Assembly: GCA_050184225.1 (NCBI GenBank)
Contig: JBFXAN010000009.1
Location: forward strand, 4,158 to 68,157
Length of the DNA stretch: 64,000 bases
Reading direction: 5' to 3'
Source of the DNA: JBFXAN01 sp050184225
Lineage (GTDB): Bacteria > Chloroflexota > Dehalococcoidia > CAUJGQ01
Of this stretch, positions 42,586 to 50,587 are shown in pieces. Position numbers and translations under genes: made by a program. Below the pieces are notes generated by a model, which did not search any database, was not told the origin of the DNA, and worked only from the letters and a program-made list of their open reading frames with translations. Within the stretch, counting starts at the first letter, position 1; each line of letters begins with the position of its first letter.

Positions 42586-42645
42586 CGGTGCGGCGCTGCG
42601 GCGGGTCTGCTGGTCATCGGCGCGATCGTACCACGCCGCACCGTG
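42586..42645 (-). pseudogene. 5' end and leader of an AraC-like gene (relic)
   Basis: About 55 bases closely match the start codon region and upstream sequence of the AraC-family gene at 61982-62431: minus-strand ATG at 42617 followed by MTSRPAAAP, and the shared upstream word GCGATCGTACCAC. The frame is lost soon afterwards. The rest of 42484-42875 shows no gene that can be supported. Confidence 0.5.
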
Positions 42646-42875
42646 AGAGATCCCTCGAAGAATCATGCGGTGGCCGTCGCCGCTCCCGACGACATGCTTA
42701 CCGCGCCACCGATGCACCACTTTGCCGGACGCCAGTCCGCCGCTGGGAGCGGCATGACCGAAGTGTCGCTGGGATACACTGTGATCCGGTCCTGGCAGCA
42801 ACCCGTCGATGTGGTGCTCGCCAGCAGGCGCACTGGATCCCCGCCAAGCGGCAGATTCTGACATAGTTGGCGGCC

Positions 42876-43808
42876 ATGCGGTTGGCAGGGTACACAGCCC
42901 GTCCGGTCGTTCCGGTGGTGGATCACCATCAACACCTCTTCAGCCCCGCCGTCGCCGCGATGCTCGCCGCCGGCGCGGGCGGATCGCCGCCGATCACGGC
43001 GCCCGATGTGCTGACGCTGCTCGATGTGGCCGGTATCCGCCGCGCGCTCTTGCTCTCCGTCGCCTATCTCTACGGCAGCCCCACACGCACCGTCGCCGAC
43101 GAGGAGGCCGCCGTCCGCGCCGAGAACGACTGGATCGGCGCCCAGGCGGCGCAGCACCCGGACCGCCTGCGCGCGTTCGCCAGCTTCAACCCGCTCGCCC
43201 CATACGCGCTCGACGAGCTCGCCCGGTGCGCCCGTGATCCGAGCCTCCGCCACGGCATCAAGCTCCACTTCGGCAACTCGGACGTGCAACTGAACGACCC
43301 CGCGCACCTCGCCCAACTCCGTGCCGTGTTCCGGGCGGCCAATGACCGCCGCATGGCGATCGTGGTGCACCTGCGCGCGTCCATCTCCAGGAACCGGCCG
43401 TATGGCGCCCCCCAGGCGCGGATGTTCCTGGAGCAATTGCTCCCCCTCGCGCCCGACATCCCCGTACAGGTCGCCCACCTCGCCGGCAGCGGCCCCGGCT
43501 ACGATGACCCGCCCGCCGACCGCGCCATGGCCGTGCTCGCCGAGGCGGTGGCGCGGGGCGACCCACGCACGCGCCGGCTCTGGTTCGACGTCGCGACGGT
43601 CGCGGACTACGAGATCTCGCCGCGGAACGCTGCACTCGTGGCACGCCGCATTCGCCAGGCCGGCGTCGAGCGGGTCGTGTACGGCTCGGACGCGGCGGCG
43701 GGCGACAACCTCCGGCCGCGCGAGGGCTGGGCAGCGTTCCTGCGATTGCCGCTCGCGGCGGACGAGTTCGTGCGCATCGCCGGGAATGTGGCGCCATACC
43801 TCCGCTGA
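42876..43808 (+). CDS. amidohydrolase-2 family metal-dependent hydrolase
   Basis: 310-aa TIM-barrel hydrolase. The N-terminal metal motif is VVDHHQHLFSP. The barrel continues with RALLLSVAYLYGSPTR, FASFNPLAPYALDELARCAR, HGIKLHFGNSDV, and MAIVVHLRASISRNRP with a metal-site His. The C-terminal part has VVYGSDAAAGDN, the catalytic Asp strand. Members decarboxylate or hydrolyse small aromatic and lactone substrates. The ATG at 42876 is used; a TTG at 42867 is possible. Confidence 0.82.
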   Translation: MRLAGYTARPVVPVVDHHQHLFSPAVAAMLAAGAGGSPPITAPDVLTLLDVAGIRRALLLSVAYLYGSPTRTVADEEAAVRAENDWIGAQAAQHPDRLRAFASFNPLAPYALDELARCARDPSLRHGIKLHFGNSDVQLNDPAHLAQLRAVFRAANDRRMAIVVHLRASISRNRPYGAPQARMFLEQLLPLAPDIPVQVAHLAGSGPGYDDPPADRAMAVLAEAVARGDPRTRRLWFDVATVADYEISPRNAALVARRIRQAGVERVVYGSDAAAGDNLRPREGWAAFLRLPLAADEFVRIAGNVAPYLR

Positions 43809-43856
43809 GCGTCGCGGCAACCTACCCCGGCCGACAACACACCGATGCGCGTCCCT

Positions 43857-44375
43857 TCAGGTGTCGGCGGGCAGGCTGCCGTCGCCGTCGCTCATCGCCG
43901 CCTCGTAGGCGGCGCGCAGCCGTTCGCTTGGCCGCGGGGCGGCGGGGTCGGGCCGCGGCACGCCGAGGTGGATCTCGCGCAGTTCATCCATCATCGCCGC
44001 TACCAGCTCGGGACCCCCGTCGCGGAGCAACTCGGCGCGGACGCGCAGCCGCTGCTCGCCCTCGCGGTGCGCCAGGCCCCAGGTGCCGAGCGCGACCATG
44101 ACCGGCAGCACCTGAATGCCCGCCTCGGTGAGCGAGTACTTCGCCCGCTGCCCACGGCGGGCGGCGTCGCGGGTCAGCAGCCCGGCCGCCACGAGCTGCT
44201 TGAGGCGACTCGCGAGGATGTTCGTGGCGATGCCCTCCTCGGAGCCGGCGACGAGCTCGCGGAAGTGGCGACGGTTGCCGAACATGATGTCGCGCAGCAC
44301 GAGGACCGCCCACGGGTCGCCGAGCACCTCGACGGCGGCGTTGATCGCGCATCCTGAACGCGGGGCAGGATCCAT
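43857..44375 (-). CDS. HxlR-family transcriptional regulator
   Basis: 172-aa winged-helix protein: RSGCAINAAVEVLGDPWAVL, VLRDIMFGNRRHFRELVAGS, EEGIATNILASRLKQLVAAG, LLTRDAARRGQRAKYSLTEA. The conserved early Cys (GCAI) and the WAVLVLRDIMFG helix are HxlR hallmarks. GGAGGGGCGC precedes the ATG at 44375. It is divergent from the S51 peptidase gene, and an inverted repeat lies between them, so it probably represses that gene and itself. Confidence 0.85.
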   Translation of the reverse strand: MDPAPRSGCAINAAVEVLGDPWAVLVLRDIMFGNRRHFRELVAGSEEGIATNILASRLKQLVAAGLLTRDAARRGQRAKYSLTEAGIQVLPVMVALGTWGLAHREGEQRLRVRAELLRDGGPELVAAMMDELREIHLGVPRPDPAAPRPSERLRAAYEAAMSDGDGSLPADT

Positions 44376-44392
44376 GCGCCCCTCCTCAAGTA

Positions 44393-44449
44393 CTTGCGAT
44401 CTGCAATTTACTTCCGCTAACATACTCTGCAGTGATTGCAGATTGCAAG
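44393..44449. promoter_or_regulatory. candidate HxlR operator (inverted repeat)
   Basis: CTTGCGATCTGCAA (44393-44406) and TTGCAGATTGCAAG (44436-44449) are inverted with one mismatch, spaced by 29 bases in the divergent gap between the HxlR gene and the peptidase gene. The intervening CTGCAGTGATTGCAG adds a half-site-like palindrome. The region is locally AT-rich, as expected for overlapping promoters. Confidence 0.5.
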
Positions 44450-44532
44450 CACTGCTCGTGCTGGGTAGTGGGTCGGCTTCACGTTGAGCGACAGGCTCAT
44501 CGCGCGGGGCGACAAGAGCGCCGAGGGAGGGC

Positions 44533-45204
44533 ATGATGAAGTTATTGCTCACGTCCGGGGGCATCAAGAACCCGAGCATCCAGGCCGCGCTGGTCGGCCT
44601 CCTGGGCAAGCCGATCGCCGAGGCCAACGCGCTCTGCATCACCACCGCCTCATACGGGCACCCTATGGCCGGCCCTGCCGCAGCCTGGAGTTTCATCAGC
44701 GGCCGCGACGAAGCCCCCATGTGCGAGCTGGGGTGGAAGTCCTTGGGCGTGCTGGAGCTGACCGCGCTGCCCAGCATCGGCAAGGAGCGTTGGGTCCCCT
44801 GGGTCCGGGAAACCGACGCGCTGCTGGTGAACGGCGGCGATACCCTCTATCTGTGCTACTGGATGCAGCAGTCTGGATTGGCGGACCTCCTGCCATCGCT
44901 GCGCGAGACGGTCTGGGCGGGGCTGAGCGCCGGGAGCATGGTGATGACCCCTCGCATCGGCGCGGCCTTCGTCGGCTGGACCCCGCCCATCGGCGGCGAC
45001 GAGACGCTCGGCCTGGTGGATTTCTCGATCTTCCCACACCTCGATTACCCGACTTTTCCGGAGAATACCCTGGCCCACGCAGAACGGTGGGCCGCCGGTA
45101 TCGCCGGACCGGCATACGCGATCGATGACGAGACCGCCATCAAAGTCGTTGACGGCACCGTCGAAGTCGTCTCCGAGGGGCGCTGGAAGCTGTTCACTCC
45201 CTGA
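44533..45204 (+). CDS. peptidase E/S51-family serine hydrolase
   Basis: 223-aa protein. MMKLLLTSGGIKNPSIQAAL, the loop DALLVNGGDTLYLCYWMQQS, the nucleophile motif WAGLSAGSMVM with Ser132, and IFPHLDYPTFPENTLAHAE supplying the His are as in dipeptidase E. These cytosolic enzymes cleave Asp-X dipeptides or act on related small peptides. The catalytic triad looks complete. It is transcribed away from an HxlR regulator. Confidence 0.85.
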   Translation: MMKLLLTSGGIKNPSIQAALVGLLGKPIAEANALCITTASYGHPMAGPAAAWSFISGRDEAPMCELGWKSLGVLELTALPSIGKERWVPWVRETDALLVNGGDTLYLCYWMQQSGLADLLPSLRETVWAGLSAGSMVMTPRIGAAFVGWTPPIGGDETLGLVDFSIFPHLDYPTFPENTLAHAERWAAGIAGPAYAIDDETAIKVVDGTVEVVSEGRWKLFTP

Positions 45205-45321
45205 CACCGAGAGGCCCGCGGATTCGCGCGCGACCGTTGGCCGTTGTGGCTGAAAGTGGGTGGGTCCGTAGCGTCAATCAACGCTCAGATTCAAACTGAC
45301 CGACGACCGCAGGAGGTTATC

Positions 45322-45981
45322 ATGTCCCAAGTCCGCGTCCACAATTTCGCGATCTCACTCGACGGGTTCGGCACCGGCGACGGCCTCACGCTCGACGCCC
45401 CGTTTGGGCACGCCGGGGAACGTCTGCACGAGTGGATGTTCGCCACCCGATTCTGGCACGCGATGGTTGGCGAGGCCGGTGGCAGCACGGGTGTCGACAA
45501 TGCCTTCGCCGAGCGGCACGGCCCCGGCATCGGCGCCGAGATCATGGGCCGGGGCAAGTTCGGCCCGCCCCAGGCCGGTCCCTGGACCGGCGTCGGCACC
45601 GAGGAGGAGTGGCGTGGCTGGTGGGGGCCGAACCCGCCGTTCCACACGCCCGTGTTCGTGATCACCCACCACCCACGCCCGTCAATCGAGATGGAGGGCG
45701 GCACCGTGTTCCACTTCGTCGACGCCGGCCCGCGGGAGGCGCTTGACCTCGCCCGTCAGGCGGCCGGCGGCCTCGATGTGCGCATCGGCGGCGGCCCGGC
45801 GACGGTGCGCGACTTCCTCGCCGCCGACCTGATCGACACGCTCCACGTCGTGCAGGTACCGATCCTGCTCGGCCGCGGCGGCCGCCTATGGGACGGTCTG
45901 GAAGGCATCGAGGAGCGCTTCGATGTCGAGATCGTCTCGTCGCCGAGCGGTGTCGCGCACGTGACGTTCATGCGTCGATAG
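45322..45981 (+). CDS. dihydrofolate reductase/RibD C-terminal family protein
   Basis: 219-aa protein with the DHFR-like RibD_C fold: VHNFAISLDGFGTGDGLTLD, GRGKFGPPQAGPWTGVG in place of the usual GRxTF/YE loop, TPVFVITHHPRPSIEMEGGT, VRIGGGPATVRDFLAADLID, and TLHVVQVPILLGRGGRLWDG. Such proteins bind NADPH and reduce unidentified substrates; many occur in detoxification clusters. AGGAGGTTATC before the ATG gives a strong ribosome binding site. Confidence 0.88.
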   Translation: MSQVRVHNFAISLDGFGTGDGLTLDAPFGHAGERLHEWMFATRFWHAMVGEAGGSTGVDNAFAERHGPGIGAEIMGRGKFGPPQAGPWTGVGTEEEWRGWWGPNPPFHTPVFVITHHPRPSIEMEGGTVFHFVDAGPREALDLARQAAGGLDVRIGGGPATVRDFLAADLIDTLHVVQVPILLGRGGRLWDGLEGIEERFDVEIVSSPSGVAHVTFMRR

Positions 45982-46117
45982 TCGATCGCGCCGGCAGCAT
46001 CGGAGTTGTATGCCTCTAGTGAGAAATTCTTGCCGGCAGCCTATCGGACCCGGAGCGAGGCGTTCGCAGCAGGGGTTAGAGGCGGCCGGAGGAGAGACCA
46101 AGACAACGAGCGACGAG

Positions 46118-46234
46118 ATGACGCGATACCTGATCTCGTTCGATGACGGCGCGATGACCTTCCCCGAGGCGGATCTGCCCGACGTGGACGCGGCCGTTTC
46201 ATGCCCACCGGCCTCGACCACGGGGTCAAGATGA
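46118..46234 (+). pseudogene. truncated YCII-family protein fragment
   Basis: The frame MTRYLISFDDGAMTFPEADL, then PDVDAAVS, matches the start of small YCII-related proteins. It breaks after about 30 residues and ends at 46234. A normal member is 90-110 aa. It lies in the 385-base gap between the RibD_C gene and the lactonase-like gene. Confidence 0.5.
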
Positions 46235-46325
46235 AACGGGGGCTCGCTTGAAGGAGCTGGTCGGCCGGCGCGGGAGGCAGTGCGGCTGGCCGCGCGTCAG
46301 CCAGTCACCGCTCAAGGAGGTCATC

Positions 46326-46370
46326 ATGACTCACATTTCAACCACCACCGCGGAAGACGGTACACAATGA
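46326..46370 (+). other. 14-codon leader ORF overlapping the lactonase start
   Basis: AGGAGG at 46314-46319 is followed by ATG 46326 and a 14-residue frame MTHISTTTAEDGTQ whose TGA overlaps the lactonase ATG as ATGA. The lactonase gene has no ribosome binding site of its own close by. Translation of the leader probably feeds the downstream start. It may be the remnant N-terminus of a deleted gene. Confidence 0.5.
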
Positions 46371-46987
46371 ACGCCCCCACCTCGATCACCATCACGCCGG
46401 TCCTCGTTGCCGACCTGTTCGTCGAGGGCGAGCGGATGCCAGTCTACGTGCACGTCATCGACCATCCCGATGCGCGCGTACTGGTCGACACCGGCATGAC
46501 GGAGCTGCACCCGGCGGATGCCGACCTCGATCCCCGCCTCTATCCACTGAGCGAGCAGGACTTCGACCTCGCCGGCATCGACATCGTCGTCAACACACAC
46601 CTGCACGGCGACCATTGCGGCGGCAACCACCTCTTCGCCGACAAGCCGATCTACGTCCAGCGTCGGGAGCTCGACGACGCGCACCGCAAGGACGACTACA
46701 TTCGCGAGTGGGTCGATGCGCCCGGCGTGCGGTATGTGCCGATCGACGGCGAGCTCGAGCTGCTTCCCGGGCTCCGACTCGTCCCGGCGCCGGGCCACAC
46801 AGCCGGTACGCAGGTGGTCGTCGTCGAAACCGGCGGGCGCCCGGTCGTCGTCGGCGGTGACGTGGCGGTTTGGTTCGGCGAGCTTGAGGAGCCGCACACC
46901 GAAGGCCAGCTGCTGGTGCTTGCGCTCGACCCCGAGCTGGTCTGGCTCGCGCACGAGCACGAGCCGTGGCGCCCCCGCGCCGTCTGA
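46367..46987 (+). CDS. N-acyl-homoserine-lactonase-like MBL hydrolase
   Basis: 206-aa MBL-fold protein with the lactonase (AiiA/AttM) layout: RVLVDTGMTELHPADADLDP, the zinc motif NTHLHGDHCGGNHLF, HxHxDH with a following VQRRELDDAH, PAPGHTAGTQVVVVETGG, and VVVGGDVAVW. The His/Asp ligands for two metals are present. Likely reaction: opening of lactone rings, perhaps quorum-signal degradation; a different ester is equally possible. Translation probably depends on the 14-codon leader overlapping its start. Confidence 0.8.
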   Translation: MNAPTSITITPVLVADLFVEGERMPVYVHVIDHPDARVLVDTGMTELHPADADLDPRLYPLSEQDFDLAGIDIVVNTHLHGDHCGGNHLFADKPIYVQRRELDDAHRKDDYIREWVDAPGVRYVPIDGELELLPGLRLVPAPGHTAGTQVVVVETGGRPVVVGGDVAVWFGELEEPHTEGQLLVLALDPELVWLAHEHEPWRPRAV

Positions 46988-47069
46988 GGCATCACGCCGG
47001 CGCGCTCTGAGTCGTCGAGTGGCATGGAACGAGGAGTCTTGTCGAAGAAGACGAGGCGGAGGGATTCGC

Positions 47070-47420
47070 GTGTCAGTGCAGAAGTCAATCGTTGAAGCCT
47101 ACATGGACGGGTTCCGGTCGAGCGACCACGAGCGCATCCTGCGATGCTTGACCGACGATGTCGTCTGGTACATCCACGGGCACCGCACCACCCGCGGCAA
47201 AGCCGAGTTCGACGACGAGATCGAGAACCCCGAGTTCGAGGGCAGCCCCGACCTGGAGGTTCATCGGACATTCGAGGACGGCAACGTCGTGGTGATCACC
47301 GGTGAGGGCCGAGGCCGCCACCGAGTCAGTGGCCCGTTCCGCTTCGCCTTCAACGATCTCTTCACCTTCAGAGGCGACCGCATCGAGCGCATTGACTCGT
47401 ATGTGGTACCGCTGACCTGA
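47070..47420 (+). CDS. SnoaL-like nuclear-transport-factor-2 fold protein
   Basis: 116-aa protein: VEAYMDGFRSSDHERILRCL, TDDVVWYIHGHRTTRGKAEF, DDEIENPEFEGSPDLEVHRT, ending FNDLFTFRGDRIERIDSYVV. This is the general SnoaL-like/DUF4440-type NTF2 fold. The substrate is unknown. The GTG at 47070 is preceded by GGCGGAGGGA. It is followed by a truncated VOC gene and an SRPBCC gene on the same strand. Confidence 0.8.
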   Translation: MSVQKSIVEAYMDGFRSSDHERILRCLTDDVVWYIHGHRTTRGKAEFDDEIENPEFEGSPDLEVHRTFEDGNVVVITGEGRGRHRVSGPFRFAFNDLFTFRGDRIERIDSYVVPLT

Positions 47421-47486
47421 CCGCTGGCTATGGCCAATCCCAGGGCTCGCATCACACCCGACCCGAACGAACGCTGAGGATAGCGC

Positions 47487-47657
47487 ATGACCGAAGAGAC
47501 CACCCGGCGGCCTGAGTGGCCGACGGTCACGTACCCGGCGAGGCCGGGCCACTATCACGGCGCCTTTGTGCTCGACCCCTACGGCAACAACATCCAGGCA
47601 TGCATGCGACGCGGAGGCATCGCGCTAAAGCGAAGCAGCGCGGGAGACAAACAATGA
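47487..47657 (+). pseudogene. truncated VOC-family gene
   Basis: 56-codon frame whose C-terminal half (GHYHGAFVLDPYGNNIQACM) is the terminal strand of a VOC domain, while the N-terminal 25 residues do not fit the family. It probably arose by an internal deletion. The TGA overlaps the ATG of the SRPBCC gene, so it may still be translated and couple expression of that gene. Confidence 0.6.
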
Positions 47658-48139
47658 CCGCCGAGAATTTCAAAGGACGCACTGATACCGCGAGCCGCCT
47701 GATCCAGGCGTCGCCGGAGAGAATCTACGAAGCCTTCACGGACGGCTCGACGCTGATGAATTGGCTGCCGCCAGGCGGTATGACCGGCCGTGCTCTTGAG
47801 TATCAGTTCGAGGAAGACGGTCAGTATCGCATCGAGTTGCGTTATGGGAATGCGACGCAAAGCTCCGGCAAGACGGCCGATCGCACCGATGTCACCAAAG
47901 GTCGCTTCGTGGAGCTCGTCGCCGGTCGTCGCATCCGGCAAACGGTCGAGTTCGAGTCCGACAACAAGGCTTTCTCCCGCGAAATGACGATGACCTGGAC
48001 GTTTGATCCGGCACGACAAGGCACATCCGTGTCGGTTACGGCGGAAAACGTGCCTTCGGGAATCAGCAAGGAAGATCACGACAAGGGGTTGACCTCGTCG
48101 CTCGAAAGTCTGGCGGCCTTCGTCGAGCGTCACGATTGA
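47654..48139 (+). CDS. SRPBCC (AHSA1-type) domain protein
   Basis: 161-aa START/SRPBCC-like protein: ASRLIQASPERIYEAFTDGS, TLMNWLPPGGMTGRALEYQF, and GGxFRxEL-like EEDGQYRIELRYGN. The C-terminal half has MTMTWTFDPARQGTSVSVTA, then AENVPSGISKEDHDKGLTSS. The family binds hydrophobic ligands or assists stress responses. Its start is embedded in the stop of the preceding VOC remnant. Confidence 0.88.
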   Translation: MTAENFKGRTDTASRLIQASPERIYEAFTDGSTLMNWLPPGGMTGRALEYQFEEDGQYRIELRYGNATQSSGKTADRTDVTKGRFVELVAGRRIRQTVEFESDNKAFSREMTMTWTFDPARQGTSVSVTAENVPSGISKEDHDKGLTSSLESLAAFVERHD

Positions 48140-48276
48140 CTGAGGTCGGTTCGCTCGCACGGGGAATGCTTCGGGTGGAGGAGTGAACGCCTTTCCATCG
48201 ATGCGGGCAGCGGAGGCGATCTGCTCAGGGAGTCACCTATAACCGGCACCGTGCTTTCGGGTATCGGAACATTCGA

Positions 48277-49041
48277 TCAAGTCCGGCGAAGCTGCCAGGG
48301 CTGCCAGCCATTGTCCAGGCGGTTCAATCGTGTCTTCGCCGTTTCCAGGCGCTCTGCCGGATAGCCACGAAACGCTCCTTCGCCACGTCGCCGAAAACTG
48401 CCGTCCGGCGCGACGATACGGTAGCCCGCCCAGGGACCAGGCAGCCGTCGTGGCGGCGTCGTGTCATGGACTGTCGATGCCGGCCCAGGCCAGGCTGCCC
48501 ATCGACCCGGCGGCAATGGGCGCTCATCGCCGCCGTCGTAGGTCTCCTGATACCGTCCCTCGGCTACAGCCATCACTATTTCCTCCAACTCATCCGCCGC
48601 AACGTCAGCGGTTTCGTCGCAGGCATCACAGCCACAGTCCGGAAACGGGAAGTCGTGCAGCAGCCCGGTATGCAGCAGTACACCGGGCTCGTTGGTGTAG
48701 ACGAACGTGAGCGGCGCGGCGTCAGTGCTCGCCGGCTCTACTCGGACGGCTCGCCGAACATCGTGATGCCCGGACATCAGGTCCGCGACAAACGTCAGGT
48801 CGTCGCTGGCCGTGGCTTCGTAACGCTTCGTCAGGTATTCGATCAGTGCATCTGCAACCGGGTGGAGGGGTGCGAAGCGTTCCGGATGCGTGACGACGCT
48901 GTAGGTTTCCTCCGGAGGCATGCGACCCTGCCGGTCCCGCCAGCGGCGGCCGTAATCGATGATCGCACCGGCGGAATCTCTGAACGTTACGACAGGGAAA
49001 TTGGGACGTCTGTAGCTCACCATCTCAGGATCGTACGGCAT
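48277..49041 (-). CDS. DUF6226-like hypothetical protein
   Basis: 254-aa protein starting MPYDPEMVSYRRPNFPVVTF, with YSVVTHPERFAPLHPVADAL, LIEYLTKRYEA and the Cys-rich FPDCGCDACDETADVAADEL. The overall pattern resembles the DUF6226 family of actinobacterial-type proteins, a name given from memory of the CGCDACDE box and not verified by search. Three closely spaced cysteines could bind metal. The function is unknown. Confidence 0.65.
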   Translation of the reverse strand: MPYDPEMVSYRRPNFPVVTFRDSAGAIIDYGRRWRDRQGRMPPEETYSVVTHPERFAPLHPVADALIEYLTKRYEATASDDLTFVADLMSGHHDVRRAVRVEPASTDAAPLTFVYTNEPGVLLHTGLLHDFPFPDCGCDACDETADVAADELEEIVMAVAEGRYQETYDGGDERPLPPGRWAAWPGPASTVHDTTPPRRLPGPWAGYRIVAPDGSFRRRGEGAFRGYPAERLETAKTRLNRLDNGWQPWQLRRT

Positions 49042-49196
49042 GCCCAGGACTATAAAGACCGATGGAACGACCGAAGGGTCTTCCTCCTCGCAGGTCGAGT
49101 CCGCCCAGAAGTTCGTAGTTTCGCTTGCGCTTCAAGCGTTCGTTCGTCCCGACGAGGACGTGTCCCCTAATTCGGCGGCCCAGACGAGTGCGGCGG

Positions 49197-49285
49197 CCTC
49201 GGTCACGGGCGGCGTAGGCGGCGAGCTGCGCGCCGGTAAGGGTGGAGCGGGCGGCGACGAGGTTGGCAGGTGTGCCCTCGGGCAG
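49197..49285 (-). pseudogene. UvrA C-terminal fragment (remnant 2)
   Basis: On the minus strand this encodes EGTPANLVAARSTLTGAQLA, then AYAARD, matching the last residues of the intact UvrA-like protein (EGTPSDLVAARSTLTGEHLA, then AYVGR). No ABC motifs are left. The rest of 49042-49483 contains no supported gene. Confidence 0.75.
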
Positions 49286-49483
49286 GGGTGGTCACGTCCA
49301 CGACCTTTATGGTTCCATGGTTCCCTGTGCCTGGAACCTCCACGCGACGCATTGGCTGGCCGCCCACCCTCGTGGTGGCGGATGGCTCGGTTGCGACCGA
49401 AGCCGAGGCTGCGATGTCGTCGATTGAGTCGTCCGGCGACGCTTGAAGTCTGTCGGCGCGAGTGCGCAAGGGGTAATACGACG

Positions 49484-50338
49484 ATGCACACGTCACAGGT
49501 TCGGTCCGCGGTGAATGCGGCTCTGTCGACTGCCTCAGCGCTTGGCCTGAGGGCCGATGACGCGGTCGTTCTACACAACTCGAACCGGCTCACTCTCCGC
49601 CTGCTGCCGTGTGACGTCGTTGCCCGGATCGCACCCATGGCGTATCAAGCGAGCGCAGAGTTCGAAGTCGAGGTCGCTCGGCGGCTCGCTCAAACCGATA
49701 GTCCGGTGGCTGCGCTTGAACCCCGAGTCGAGCCACGCGTCTACGTGCGTGACGGCTTCGTGATCAACATGTGGACCTACTACGAGCCTGTATCGTTCTC
49801 AGAGATGGCGCCGGCCAAGTACGCACACGCGCTCGAGCGGCTCCATGCCGGCATGCGGCAGATCGATGTCACCACCCCGCACTTCACGGACCGAGTCGCG
49901 GAGGCGCAACGGCTGGCTGGGAGCCGCGACCACACACCGGCGCTTGTTGACGCCGACCGTGAGCTTCTCAGTACCACGTTGCGAGGCCTGCGGCGGGCGA
50001 TCGACGACCGGGGCGCCGCCGAGCAACTGCTACACGGCGAGCCACACCCAGGCAACGTCCTCAAGACGAAGAACGGACCGCTGTTCATCGACTTCGAGAC
50101 CTGTTGTCGGGGGCCGGTCGAGTTCGACATCGCCCATGCACCCGAAGAGGTAAGCGAGCACTATCCAGGCGTTGACCAAGACCTGCTCCGCGAGTGTCGG
50201 ATACTAATTCTCGCGATGGTCGCAGCGTGGCGCTGGGATCGAAACGACCAATTCCCGAACGGGCGCCAAATGGGTACAGAGTTCCTCAGCCAGATACGGG
50301 CAGCGCTGGATCGCGACGGATTGGGTGCCACCCCCTGA
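49484..50338 (+). CDS. APH-family phosphotransferase
   Basis: 284-aa kinase-like protein: DVVARIAPMAYQASAEFEVE with the N-lobe Lys/Arg region, then MWTYYEPVSFSEMAPAKYAH, and the catalytic loop EQLLHGEPHPGNVLK followed by GPLFIDFETCCRGPVEFDIA. The usual HGD is HGE here, which may alter catalysis. It is likely a small-molecule kinase related to aminoglycoside or homoserine kinases. AAGGGG precedes the ATG at 49484. Confidence 0.82.
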   Translation: MHTSQVRSAVNAALSTASALGLRADDAVVLHNSNRLTLRLLPCDVVARIAPMAYQASAEFEVEVARRLAQTDSPVAALEPRVEPRVYVRDGFVINMWTYYEPVSFSEMAPAKYAHALERLHAGMRQIDVTTPHFTDRVAEAQRLAGSRDHTPALVDADRELLSTTLRGLRRAIDDRGAAEQLLHGEPHPGNVLKTKNGPLFIDFETCCRGPVEFDIAHAPEEVSEHYPGVDQDLLRECRILILAMVAAWRWDRNDQFPNGRQMGTEFLSQIRAALDRDGLGATP

Positions 50339-50515
50339 TCGCGGTTCAGCAAGTCTCATCGCCGGAGTGCCGAGTCTCGTTCTGCCACGAACCCATACTC
50401 AGATCTTCCACGCCGAACGTCTCGCAGCAGAAGGGCTTGGGCGCGCTGTTTCCATGCGAAAGCAGACAGCAATACGCGTTGGGCCAGACGGCCGTCCTGC
50501 TGCCTTTTCGGGCAC

Positions 50516-50550
50516 AAGAATCGCCCCGAAACTTCTTCGGGGCGATTCTT
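50516..50550. terminator. 15-bp stem terminator
   Basis: AAGAATCGCCCCGAA (50516-50530) and TTCGGGGCGATTCTT (50536-50550) are perfect inverted repeats with a five-base loop and flanking A/T tracts on both sides. It can terminate both the plus-strand phosphotransferase transcript and the minus-strand DUF4386 transcript ending at 50588. Confidence 0.75.
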
Positions 50551-50587
50551 ACACATTAGTCTTGCGCCTCCTGGCCCTCCATGACAG

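Noticed and set aside
42499..42864. Minus-strand 121-codon frame upstream of the amidohydrolase gene
   Set aside because: The composition is Arg/Gly/Ser-rich with no domain, and it covers the AraC relic in another frame.
50325..50440. Plus-strand stretch reading GVPSLVLPRTHTQIFHAERL, resembling the donor-site region of MGT-type glycosyltransferases
   Set aside because: The similarity is short, the flanking frame is unrelated, and the region follows directly after the phosphotransferase stop; too weak to call a pseudogene.
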